The notes under the pieces: generated by a model | What the model was told of the DNA's origin: nothing | The model's input: only the letters and a program-made list of their open reading frames with translations | Databases searched by the model: none | In this document: piece by piece, positions 16,085 to 24,474 of the stretch | Layout: every line of letters begins with the position of its first letter | How positions within the stretch are numbered: the stretch's first letter is position 1 | DNA from: Salipiger profundus | Lineage (GTDB): Bacteria > Pseudomonadota > Alphaproteobacteria > Rhodobacterales > Rhodobacteraceae | Length of the DNA: 64,000 nucleotides | Reading direction: 5' to 3' | Assembly: GCF_001969385.1 (NCBI RefSeq) | Contig: NZ_CP014796.1 | Coordinates: 2,311,501 to 2,375,500, forward strand | Made by a program: the position numbers and the translations under genes

Positions 16085-17851
16085 ATGGACGAACCCGCAA
16101 ATCTCTTCCCGAAGCGGGCTATGAAGGCCGTGCTCGGCGGATGGAGCAGCGCCGGGGTCAAGCCAAGGAATGACGACGCCATCTCCGGCAGGATCCCCGA
16201 AAGCGCGTGGGAGCTTCACACCAAGGGCGCGATCGCCTGCATCGCAGATGGTATCTCGACCGGGCGCAACTCGGACAAGGCGGCGCAGATCTCGGTGATC
16301 CAGTTCGCGCGAGACTACTACTCGGCACCGGAAAGCTGGCCGGTGCGCGACTGCGCCGGGCGTTTGCTGACCGCGCTCAACACGTGGTTCCACGCGCAGA
16401 ACCGCAGCGGCTCGCCCGAGGCCGAGGGGCAGGTCACCACCTTTACCGCGGTGATCGCCCGCTCGCAGACCCTGCATGTGGTTCATATCGGCGATACCCG
16501 GGCGCTGCGCCTGCGCTCAGGGCGGCTGCGATGCCTGACCGAGGACCATTCGGCCCGCTTCATGGGCGAGCACGAAGCGCTGACCCGTGCACTGGGAATC
16601 GAGAATGATATCCGCGTCGACTACCTTTCGGAGCAGATGCAGGCGGGCGATCTTTACCTGCTGACCAGCGACGGCCTGCATGCAGTGCTGAGCGAGGCGC
16701 GTATGGCCGAGCTGCTGGCCGCAGGCCCGCTCGAAACTCAGGGGGATCTCGAAGCCGCAGCGCGCGGGCTTTGTCACGCGGCGCTGGACGCGGGAAGCGA
16801 CGACAACGTCAGTTGCATGATGCTCCGGGTGTTGGACCTGCCGTCCGAGAGCTTGACCGAGGCACACAGCCGCCTGACCGCTCAGGTCATCCCGCCACGT
16901 CTGGCGCCGGGCAACCGCATCGACGGCTGGGAGGTGATCGAGGTCCTGCATGCCTCGACCCGCAGCAATGTCTACCTTGTGCGCCGCGCGGGTGAGGATG
17001 GGCGCTTTGTGCTCAAGGCACCGTCAAAGGGGCTTGAGGACAACCTGCAGTACCTCGACGGTTTCACACTCGAGCAATGGGTGGGGCGGCGGATCGACAA
17101 TCCGCAGGTGATGAAGATCCGCCCGCATGAGGACAGCCGGTTCCTCTACTACGTCGCAGAGCATGTGGAAGGACTAACCCTGCGCCAGTGGATGGACCAG
17201 CACCCCACGCCAAGCGTCGCCATGATCCTGCCGCTGCTCGGATCGCTCGCCTCCGCGCTGCGCGCCTTCCATCGCATGGGCATGGTGCATCGCGATCTGA
17301 AGCCCGAGAACGTCATCCTCGGTGCCGATGGGCGCGCGAGGATCATCGACTTTGGGTCGGTACAGGTCTCGGGATTTCGCGAGCTCTCCCGCGGCGGCGT
17401 CGAGGACATGCCCGAAGGCTCGCTCAACTATATTGCCCCCGAAGTGCTGCTCGGACAGGAGGCCTCGCCGAGGTCCGATCTCTATGCATTGGGGGTGATC
17501 GCATGGGAGATGCTGGCAGGCGACGTTCCGGTTGATCTCGAGACACGCGGCAAGCTGCCGACGCGCGCCGAGGACTGGGCCCTGCCGCACATCTCGGACA
17601 AGCGGCCCGACCTGCCCGAAGGCGCGCAAGCCATTCTAGCGCGTGTCCTGTCTGTCGCCCCCAAGGGGCGGCCTCAGGCCATGTCGGAGTTTCTTGCCGA
17701 ACTGCAGTCTCTGGCCAAGGGCCATGGGGCCGGACGACCCGAGTTCGTGCCATTGCTGCAGCGGGGATCGGTCACCTTCTGGCGGGGCTGGGCGCTTGCC
17801 AGCACCGTGCTGGCGCTGCTGCTTCTGGTGTTGCTACTCGGCGGCTCTTGA
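16085..17851 (+). CDS. Bifunctional PP2C phosphatase / Ser-Thr protein kinase, membrane anchored
   Basis: A 588-residue two-domain signalling protein. Residues about 10-245 are PP2C-like (PRNDDAISG, CIADGIS, VVHIGDTRAL, LLTSDGLHAVL, GSDDNVSC). Residues about 275-550 are a protein kinase with the VAIK-type lysine in RFVLKAPSK, catalytic loop VHRDLKPENV, IDFGSV as the DFG motif and EGSLNYIAPEVL. A C-terminal hydrophobic helix (FWRGWALASTVLALLLLVLL) anchors it with the catalytic domains in the cytosol. It sits directly after narK, suggesting phosphorylation control of nitrate uptake or assimilation (inferred). Its 3' end overlaps nasA by 18 bp, tail to tail. Confidence 0.9.
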   Translation: MDEPANLFPKRAMKAVLGGWSSAGVKPRNDDAISGRIPESAWELHTKGAIACIADGISTGRNSDKAAQISVIQFARDYYSAPESWPVRDCAGRLLTALNTWFHAQNRSGSPEAEGQVTTFTAVIARSQTLHVVHIGDTRALRLRSGRLRCLTEDHSARFMGEHEALTRALGIENDIRVDYLSEQMQAGDLYLLTSDGLHAVLSEARMAELLAAGPLETQGDLEAAARGLCHAALDAGSDDNVSCMMLRVLDLPSESLTEAHSRLTAQVIPPRLAPGNRIDGWEVIEVLHASTRSNVYLVRRAGEDGRFVLKAPSKGLEDNLQYLDGFTLEQWVGRRIDNPQVMKIRPHEDSRFLYYVAEHVEGLTLRQWMDQHPTPSVAMILPLLGSLASALRAFHRMGMVHRDLKPENVILGADGRARIIDFGSVQVSGFRELSRGGVEDMPEGSLNYIAPEVLLGQEASPRSDLYALGVIAWEMLAGDVPVDLETRGKLPTRAEDWALPHISDKRPDLPEGAQAILARVLSVAPKGRPQAMSEFLAELQSLAKGHGAGRPEFVPLLQRGSVTFWRGWALASTVLALLLLVLLLGGS

Positions 17852-20452
17852 CACCCCTTGCTGCAGCAGCGCCGCCAGTTCCGCCTTGCATGATCCGCAG
17901 TTTGTCCCCGCCGAGAGGCTGGCGCCGATCGCCTCGACGCTCTGCAGACCTTCGGCCCCGATGGCCCGCAAGATGGTGTTGCGCCCGACCGCGTAGCAGG
18001 AGCAGACCACCGGGCCAGGATCGGGCATGTCTCCCCGCGCTGTCCCTGCAAGGGCCCATGGGGTCTCGGTCCCCGGCAACCCGGCAAGAAAATCGCGCAT
18101 CAGCCGCACCGGCTTATGATCGAGATAGAGCGCCGCGAGCAGGATTTCCCCGTCCATGAAAGCAAGACGCGTACGGCCCTTCGCCATGTCCTTGCTCATC
18201 TGCAGCGCAGCATCGGGCAGCCCGAAGAGCGCGCGCGCGAAATCTTCCGCGTCCGCGATCTCTTCGGTCCCCGCAAGTTCGGCGCGAAAGCCCCGGTCGG
18301 TCCGGGCCAGAGCCCAATAGGCGCACTCCGGGCGGGGCCGCGCGGTGGCGATGGCAAACCCGTACCACGCAGCCTCGAACCGAGCGGCGGAGACCGCCGC
18401 GGCCTTGCTTTCGGGCTGGCCGGAGACGGGGTCCGTCACCGACGCAATGAGCGCGTCGATGCGGGCTGAGGGGGCTGTCTCTCCAGTCCAGTGCATCGGC
18501 GCGAACAGATGCCCCGGCTGCACGTCGCGCGTGATCCGCAGGCGAAGGATGGCGCTGCCCTGTGGGCTCTCCAGCCGCAGCAGATCGGCAGGCGCAAGCC
18601 CCAGACGCGCGGCATCGTCCGGGTGCATGTCGACGAAGGGTTCGGGAAGATGAGCTGAGAGCCGAGGCGAGAGCGCCGTTCGGGTCATGGTGTGCCACTG
18701 GTCGCGCAGCCGCCCGGTGTTGAGGCGGAACGGATGTTCCGGTGTGAGGGCCGCTGCGGGCGCGCGCGGGGCGAGCGCAAGCATCCGTGCCTTGCCGTCC
18801 GGATGGTAGAAGCCGCCGTCTTCGAAGAACCTGCCGCCGCTCTTTGCCGGACCGTCGGGCCAACGGAACGGCGGCATGCTGTCATAGTCAGAGCTGGAAA
18901 GCTTCGCGCGGTTCGAAATGTCGAAGTCCTTGCCGAACGTCCTGGCGAGGCCCGAAAGCGCGGCGTATTCTGCGAATATTTCGGCCTCGTTGTCCCAGTT
19001 AAAGCCTTCCGCAAACCCCATCCGTTGCGCCACCTCCGCAAGGATCGCCCAGTCCGGCCGTGCCGCTCCCGGGGGTGCGAGTGCGGCCCGCTGCCGCGAG
19101 ATCGTGCGGTCGGAGTTGGTGACTGTTCCGCTCTTCTCGGCCCAGGCGGTGGCCGGCAGCAGCACGTTGGCCTGCCGCGCGGTGTCGGTGGCGGCAGTGA
19201 TGTCGCTGACCACGACGAAGGGGCAACTGGCGATCGCGTCCTGCACCGTGTCGGCGTCGGGCAAGGTGACGGCGGGGTTAGAGTGGATGAGCCACAGCGC
19301 CTTGATGCGCCCATCCGCGACGGCGCGAAACATCTCGACTGCCTTGAGCCCCGGTGCCTCGGGCATCGCCGGGGCGTTCCAAAAGCCGCGCACCGCGTCG
19401 CGATGGTCCACGTTCTCGATGTCCAGATGGCAGGCCAGCATGTTGGCGAGCCCCCCGACCTCGCGCCCTCCCATGGCGTTGGGCTGGCCGGTGACCGAAA
19501 ACGGTCCCATCCCGGGCTTGCCGATCCTGCCGGTCGCGAGGTGGCAGTTGAGGATGGCGTTCACCTTGTCACTGCCCGAGCTCGACTGGTTCACGCCCTG
19601 CGAGAAGATGGTGACGACCTTCTCGGTCCCGATCCAGAGGTCGCAGAAGTCGCGCAGCGTCTCTCGCGAGAGCCCGGTGAAAGCCGGATCGCTGCCCTGC
19701 GCCGCTTTCAGGGCCGCGTCGAACCCCTCGACATGCGCGCTGACATAGTCGCGATCCACGGCACCGCGCCGCGCGACCTCGGCCAGCAGCGCGTTGAACA
19801 GCGCCACGTCCGAGCCGGGCTCGAGTGCAAGGTGAAGGTCCGCACCCTCGCAGCTGGCGGTGCGTCGTGGATCGATGACGACAAGGCGGAGTGCGCGCTT
19901 TTCGCGCGCTGCCATGATCCTCTGGTAGAGGATCGGGTGGCACCAGGCGAGGTTGCTCCCCACCAGCACGATGAGATCGGCCTCCTCGAGGTCATCGTAG
20001 ACCCCCGGAACCGTGTCGGTACCGAAGGCCCGTCTGTGGCCCGCAACGGTCGAGGCCATGCAGAGCCGCGAGTTGGTGTCGATATTGGCCGAGCCGATGA
20101 ACCCCTTCATCAGCTTGTTGGCGACGTAGTAGTCCTCGGTCAGCATCTGGCCCGAAACGTAAAAGGCAACGCTGTCCGACCCGTGGGTCTCTATGGTCTT
20201 ACGAAATCTGGTCGCGACAAGGTTGAGCGCATCCTTCCAAGTGGCGGTGCTGCCGTGGACCTGTGGGGCGAGGAGGCGCTCCTCCAGTCCGACGGTTTCG
20301 CCAAGCGCCGAGCCCTTGGAGCAAAGCCGCCCGCGGTTGGTGGGATGGGCGGGATCGCCGCGCACGGCAAGGCCGCCGCTGCCATCGGCGGACAGCAGGA
20401 CGCCGCATCCCACACCGCAGTAGGGGCATGTCGAGCGGACCTCGGCGCCCAT
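17834..20452 (-). CDS. nasA: Assimilatory nitrate reductase catalytic subunit
   Basis: An 872-residue molybdopterin oxidoreductase. It starts at MGAEVRSTCPYCGVGCG (ATG 20452, sharing one base with the nirD stop). The N-terminal C-x2-C-x3-C plus GRLCSKG cysteines bind a [4Fe-4S] cluster. Mo-bis-MGD domain motifs follow (SNLAWCHPILYQRI, INVLLPATAW-type VLLPATAWAEKSGT, molybdopterin-binding TGRLRDQWHTMTRTA). The C-terminal ~60 residues (VVCSCYAVGRNTI, GTNCGSCKAEL) are a BFD-like [2Fe-2S] domain typical of NADH-dependent NasA. It reduces nitrate to nitrite in the cytoplasm and is the last gene of the operon. Confidence 0.95.
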   Translation of the reverse strand: MGAEVRSTCPYCGVGCGVLLSADGSGGLAVRGDPAHPTNRGRLCSKGSALGETVGLEERLLAPQVHGSTATWKDALNLVATRFRKTIETHGSDSVAFYVSGQMLTEDYYVANKLMKGFIGSANIDTNSRLCMASTVAGHRRAFGTDTVPGVYDDLEEADLIVLVGSNLAWCHPILYQRIMAAREKRALRLVVIDPRRTASCEGADLHLALEPGSDVALFNALLAEVARRGAVDRDYVSAHVEGFDAALKAAQGSDPAFTGLSRETLRDFCDLWIGTEKVVTIFSQGVNQSSSGSDKVNAILNCHLATGRIGKPGMGPFSVTGQPNAMGGREVGGLANMLACHLDIENVDHRDAVRGFWNAPAMPEAPGLKAVEMFRAVADGRIKALWLIHSNPAVTLPDADTVQDAIASCPFVVVSDITAATDTARQANVLLPATAWAEKSGTVTNSDRTISRQRAALAPPGAARPDWAILAEVAQRMGFAEGFNWDNEAEIFAEYAALSGLARTFGKDFDISNRAKLSSSDYDSMPPFRWPDGPAKSGGRFFEDGGFYHPDGKARMLALAPRAPAAALTPEHPFRLNTGRLRDQWHTMTRTALSPRLSAHLPEPFVDMHPDDAARLGLAPADLLRLESPQGSAILRLRITRDVQPGHLFAPMHWTGETAPSARIDALIASVTDPVSGQPESKAAAVSAARFEAAWYGFAIATARPRPECAYWALARTDRGFRAELAGTEEIADAEDFARALFGLPDAALQMSKDMAKGRTRLAFMDGEILLAALYLDHKPVRLMRDFLAGLPGTETPWALAGTARGDMPDPGPVVCSCYAVGRNTILRAIGAEGLQSVEAIGASLSAGTNCGSCKAELAALLQQGVSRAAE

Positions 20453-20781
20453 CAGGCGGCGCGTGCGGCGACGGCGTCCCCGTCGAGAAGGATACGCCCA
20501 CCCTCGGTCTTCACCGGGTAGGTGGGGATGCGGCCGTCGTCGGCTCCCTGTGCCTCGCCGGTCTCGAGAGAATAGACCCAATTGTGCAGCGGGCAGGTGA
20601 TGTTGCGTCCATGAACCATGCCCTCGGCCAGCGGCCCCCCCTTGTGTGCGCAGGTGTTGGAGGTGGCGAAAAGCTCGTCCTCGGCGGTGCGGAAGATCGC
20701 GACGCAACCTGATCGTGTCTTCACCACGCGCGCCCCGCGCAGGGGAATTTCGTCAAGCGCGCCCACGTCGATCCAGTTCAT
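20452..20781 (-). CDS. nirD: Nitrite reductase small subunit (Rieske-type NirD)
   Basis: A 109-residue NirD. Rieske motifs are CAHKGGPL and CPLHNWVYSL (C-x-H and C-x2-H), so a [2Fe-2S] cluster is expected. The start overlaps the nirB stop by 4 bp (ATGA) and the stop overlaps the nasA start, indicating translational coupling. It partners NirB in NADH-dependent nitrite reduction to ammonium. Confidence 0.95.
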   Translation of the reverse strand: MNWIDVGALDEIPLRGARVVKTRSGCVAIFRTAEDELFATSNTCAHKGGPLAEGMVHGRNITCPLHNWVYSLETGEAQGADDGRIPTYPVKTEGGRILLDGDAVAARAA

Positions 20782-23216
20782 TCCGCGGCCTCCTGCGTGA
20801 AATCCGCCAGCGGCTGGAACTTGCGGGCCTCGGCGGGCGCCGCGCGTTCCGCCCAGGGGTCCTTCTGGTAGACCGTCTGCGAAAGGTCGAAACGCTCCAC
20901 CAGCGACTTCCGCCGGCTTTCATCGGCAAGCACATCCTTGACCCAGTCGAGCCCAACCTTGGCGACCCATTTGTAGGGACGATCGAGGTACTTGGCGTGC
21001 TCGCGGTAGAGCTGCACGAAGGCGACAGTCCATTCAATCGCCTCCTCCTCGCTGGCCACGTCGACCAGCCGCTCGGTCTCCTTCACATCCATGCCCGCAG
21101 CCCCGGCGACCCCGACCTGATAGCCACTGTCGACGCAGATGATGCCCACGTCCTTGCAGGTGGCCTCGGCGCAGTTGCGCGGACAGCCAGAGACGCCAAG
21201 CTTGACCTTATGCGGCGTCCACGAACCCCAGAGCCGCTTTTCGAGCTTGATCCCGAGCCCGGTGCTGTCCTGAGTTCCGAAGCGGCACCAATCCGAGCCG
21301 ACGCAGGTCTTCACCGTGCGCAGGCCCTTGGTGTAAGCGTGCCCCGACACCATTCCAGCATCGTTGAGATCGGCCCAGATGGCGGGAAGATCTTCTTTCT
21401 TGATGCCTAAGAGGTCGATGCGCTGGCCGCCTGTCACCTTCACGGCGGCATCGTATTTGCGCGCCGCCTCGGCGATGGCGATCAGCTCGTCCGGCGTGGT
21501 CATGCCGCCCCACATGCGGGGCATCACGGAGTAGGTGCCGTCTTTCTGGATGTTGGCGTGGTTGCGCTCGTTCACAAGGCGCGACTGGGGATCATCGCGA
21601 TACTCCAAAGGCCAGTCGGCGAGCAGGTAGAAGTTCACCGCGGGTCGGCAGACGTGACAGCCATTCGGGGTCTTCCAGCCGAGTTCCTGCCAGACCGCAG
21701 GCTGCGACTTCAGCTCCTTGGTCTTGATCAGCACCCGCACGTCCTCATGGGTGAGATCGCAGCACGCGCAGATCGGTTTGGCGGACGGCATCTCGAAGCT
21801 GTCGCCCAGTGAGACCGCGAGCACCTGCTCGACAAGTCCCGCGCAGGTTCCGCAGGAGGCCGAGGCCTTCGTCTGCGCACGCACGGCCTCGAGAGAATGC
21901 GCGCCCCCTTCGACGGCCTTGAGGATATCGCCCTTGCACACGCCGTTGCAGCCACAGATCTCGGCATCAGCCGGCAATGCTGCAACGGCTGCCAGAGGGT
22001 CCGCGGCGGCACCGCCACCCCCCTGAAACGCAGGGCCGAAGATGAGCGTCTCGCGCATTTCCTCGATGTCGGTGCCATCCTTGATCAGCCCGAAGAACCA
22101 ATTGCTGTCGGCGGTGTCACCGTACATGACCGCGCCGATCAGCCGGTCCTCCTCGATCACCAACCGCTTGTAGATGCCGCGCGCCGGGTCGCGGAAGACG
22201 ATATCCTCCCGCGTGGGGCCCTCGACGAAATCACCGGCCGAGAAGAGGTCACAGCCGGTGACCTTGAGCTTCGTGGACAGCTCGCGCGCCACGAAGGTGT
22301 CATCCTCGTCCAGCAGGGTTTTCGCCAGAACCTTGGCTTGATCGTAGAGCGGGGCGACGAGACCAAAGAGATTGCCTGCGAACTCGACGCACTCACCCAC
22401 GGCGAATATGTCCGGATCCGAGGTCCGCATTTGCGCATCAACTTTGATCGCGCGCCCCATGTCGAGCCCCGCCGCATGGCCGAGCGCCACCGCTGGCCGG
22501 ATGCCCGCGGCCATACAGACAATGTCCGCCTTCAGCTCCGTTCCGTCATCGAGCAAGACGCGCTCCACCTTGCCCGATCCTTCGATCGACTTGGTGTTCG
22601 CCCGGGTGATCACCCGGATTCCGCGCTTTTCCAGATCCTTCTGCAAAAGGTAGCCCGCGGTCTCGTCGAGTTGCCGCTCCATCAGATGCCCGGAGATATG
22701 AAGCACCGTCACCTCCATCCCCCGCAGCCGCAGTCCGGCTGCGGCCTCGAGGCCCAGCAAGCCGCCTCCAATGATCACCGCATGCGCGCCGGGACGGGCG
22801 GAAGCCTCGATCATCGCGTTGGTGTCCTCAAGGTCGCGATAGGCGACGACCCCCGGCAGATCATGGCCCGGCAGCGGGATAATGAACGGGGCCGAGCCCG
22901 TCGCGATCACAAGCTTGTCGTAGGGAATTTCGCCTTTCTCGGAGCTGACGATCTTGCGTGCGGTGTCGATGGCGGTGACGCTCTCTCCGAAGCGGGTGAT
23001 GACGCTGTTGGCGGCGTACCACGCATCGTCGTGGGTGACGATTTCTTCGAAGGTCTTCTCGCCCGACAGCACAGGCGAGAGCATGATGCGGTTGTAGTTC
23101 CCGCGTGGCTCGGCGTTGAACAGCGTGACCTCGAAAGCGTCGGGCGCCGCGTCCAGAAGGTGCTCCAGCATCCGGCCAGAGGCCATGCCCGCACCAATCA
23201 CGACAAGTTTCTGCAT
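20778..23216 (-). CDS. nirB: NAD(P)H nitrite reductase large subunit
   Basis: An 812-residue NirB with the full domain order: FAD-binding (VVIGAGMASGRMLEHL at the N-terminus), NAD-binding (AVIIGGGLLGLEAAAGLRLR), a BFD [2Fe-2S] segment (EICGCNGVCKG and SASCGTCAGL), the ferredoxin-like half domains and the sirohaem-[4Fe-4S] motifs TCVGSDWCRFGTQDS and GVSGCPRNCAEATCKDVG. It reduces nitrite to ammonium with NirD. It starts 24 bp after the GAF gene. No sirohaem synthase is found in the window. Confidence 0.96.
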   Translation of the reverse strand: MQKLVVIGAGMASGRMLEHLLDAAPDAFEVTLFNAEPRGNYNRIMLSPVLSGEKTFEEIVTHDDAWYAANSVITRFGESVTAIDTARKIVSSEKGEIPYDKLVIATGSAPFIIPLPGHDLPGVVAYRDLEDTNAMIEASARPGAHAVIIGGGLLGLEAAAGLRLRGMEVTVLHISGHLMERQLDETAGYLLQKDLEKRGIRVITRANTKSIEGSGKVERVLLDDGTELKADIVCMAAGIRPAVALGHAAGLDMGRAIKVDAQMRTSDPDIFAVGECVEFAGNLFGLVAPLYDQAKVLAKTLLDEDDTFVARELSTKLKVTGCDLFSAGDFVEGPTREDIVFRDPARGIYKRLVIEEDRLIGAVMYGDTADSNWFFGLIKDGTDIEEMRETLIFGPAFQGGGGAAADPLAAVAALPADAEICGCNGVCKGDILKAVEGGAHSLEAVRAQTKASASCGTCAGLVEQVLAVSLGDSFEMPSAKPICACCDLTHEDVRVLIKTKELKSQPAVWQELGWKTPNGCHVCRPAVNFYLLADWPLEYRDDPQSRLVNERNHANIQKDGTYSVMPRMWGGMTTPDELIAIAEAARKYDAAVKVTGGQRIDLLGIKKEDLPAIWADLNDAGMVSGHAYTKGLRTVKTCVGSDWCRFGTQDSTGLGIKLEKRLWGSWTPHKVKLGVSGCPRNCAEATCKDVGIICVDSGYQVGVAGAAGMDVKETERLVDVASEEEAIEWTVAFVQLYREHAKYLDRPYKWVAKVGLDWVKDVLADESRRKSLVERFDLSQTVYQKDPWAERAAPAEARKFQPLADFTQEAAE

Positions 23217-23240
23217 CTGCTTCCTCCTGTGCGGGGTGGC

Positions 23241-24182
23241 TCAGAGATACCAGGCGACCACATAGGCCAGCCCGTTTTCGTGGTGGATCGGAAGGGCAAC
23301 CATCTGGGTATAGCCCGCCGGCAAACCGGCGCCGCCGACCTGCACATGCGGCAGGCCGGAGCCCAGAACCCGACCGATGGGCCCCTGCCACGCGGTGACG
23401 GAAAGGGCATCGAGCGGCGGGTTCTCCTTGGGTGCCAAGAACCCTTCGCGCTCGCAGAGCCCGTCGATCCTCAGGGCCTTTTTTTCCGGGCCAACCCTCT
23501 CGGCTCGCGCATCCCAGATCTCGAAGCGATGCGCGATCGGCGTGCCAGGCGCCGAAAGCAGCGTGAGCACGTAGGTCTTGTCGCCCGGCGTCGGGATCGG
23601 CAGCCCGAGCCCGGTCTTGAGCCCGGCCTTGCCCGCACTTTCGGCGCGCAGAAAGCCATAAGACGCTCCGAGGTCGCGCATGAGAATGGGGGTTTCAGAG
23701 GCCCAGACGCCACCCGGCAGACCCTGTCCGTGCCCGAAGGTCGTGGCCTTCGATACCCGCTCGAACTCCTCTGCAGTGCCATAGTAGCCATCGCTCAGAA
23801 CGAGACTGTTGGCGCTGTCCTCCCACACCTCGATCGCCCCCACATGCTCGGCATCGGCAAAGAGCACGACCAAGATGGCCAGCAGGACATCTTCCGCGAA
23901 GACCGGGATCGCGACAGCCGCTGTCAGACCGGAGGCAGCGGCGGCCTTGGCGCGGTGAAAGGTCGAGTCGTCCAAAGTGCGCAGAACAATTGGCCGCGCT
24001 TCGGCCCAGGCTTTTCCGGGCAGACCCTCTCCCTTGGCGAAGGTAGCGCGCGCGGACGCCGCGCCGAAGCCTTCCAGCCCGTCATATGTGCCCGTCGCAA
24101 GCACCAGCCTGTCGCCTTCCGGCACCCAGACTTCGGCGATGCGAATGAATGTATTGGTAGGTGCTTCCAAGAGATCGTCCAT
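23241..24182 (-). CDS. GAF-domain protein heading the nitrite/nitrate reductase operon
   Basis: A 313-residue protein with two GAF-like repeats: the first about residues 10-150 (FAKGEGLPGKAWAEARPIVL) and the second about 160-313 (FGHGQGLPGGVWASETPILM), whose duplicated G-x-GLPG-x-W signatures show internal duplication. No enzymatic or DNA-binding domain is attached. ATG 24182 follows AAAGGAG. It is first in an apparent GAF-nirB-nirD-nasA operon, so a ligand- or redox-sensing accessory role in nitrite/nitrate reduction is likely but unproven. Confidence 0.85.
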   Translation of the reverse strand: MDDLLEAPTNTFIRIAEVWVPEGDRLVLATGTYDGLEGFGAASARATFAKGEGLPGKAWAEARPIVLRTLDDSTFHRAKAAAASGLTAAVAIPVFAEDVLLAILVVLFADAEHVGAIEVWEDSANSLVLSDGYYGTAEEFERVSKATTFGHGQGLPGGVWASETPILMRDLGASYGFLRAESAGKAGLKTGLGLPIPTPGDKTYVLTLLSAPGTPIAHRFEIWDARAERVGPEKKALRIDGLCEREGFLAPKENPPLDALSVTAWQGPIGRVLGSGLPHVQVGGAGLPAGYTQMVALPIHHENGLAYVVAWYL

Positions 24183-24210
24183 CGCTGCTCCTTTGCGGGG
24201 CGTGGCTTCT

Positions 24211-24264
24211 GCGGCAGGGGATGCCGCCTGGTCTCACCTCATCCGACGCCAAGGCGCCTTTGGC
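24211..24264 (-). promoter_or_regulatory. Two consecutive hairpins in the presumed leader of the nitrate operon
   Basis: Upstream of the GAF gene, on the coding strand, come GCCAA-AGGCGCC-TTGGC (24264-24248) and then GCGGCA-TCCCC-TGCCGC (24227-24211). Two tandem hairpins before a nas/nir operon recall leaders read by ANTAR antiterminators such as NasT/NasR, although the loops do not clearly fit the six-base consensus and no such regulator lies in the window. Confidence 0.3.
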
Positions 24265-24474
24265 TGGCAAGCATTCCACGCTGGGCGAAGCGCTTCATCC
24301 GGTTTGGGCGGGGAAGATGCCGCGAATTTGTGCAGAGGTTGGGCGCGAAGAGTGAGGTTCCAAGCGCAGACCGGTCTGTCCATGCCGAGACTGGGACCAA
24401 AAGGCACGAGATGAGGACACCGGCATGCCGGGAGGTACAGAGAATTTCGCACCCGCAGCGAATGTCCGCAAGTG

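Noticed and set aside
16092..17851. Kinase-phosphatase as two separate genes
   Set aside because: The frame is continuous through the linker with both domains' motifs in order and no internal stop or start with a ribosome site.
18692..20521. 609-codon open frame opposite nasA
   Set aside because: Antisense to the molybdopterin reductase; no recognisable motifs.
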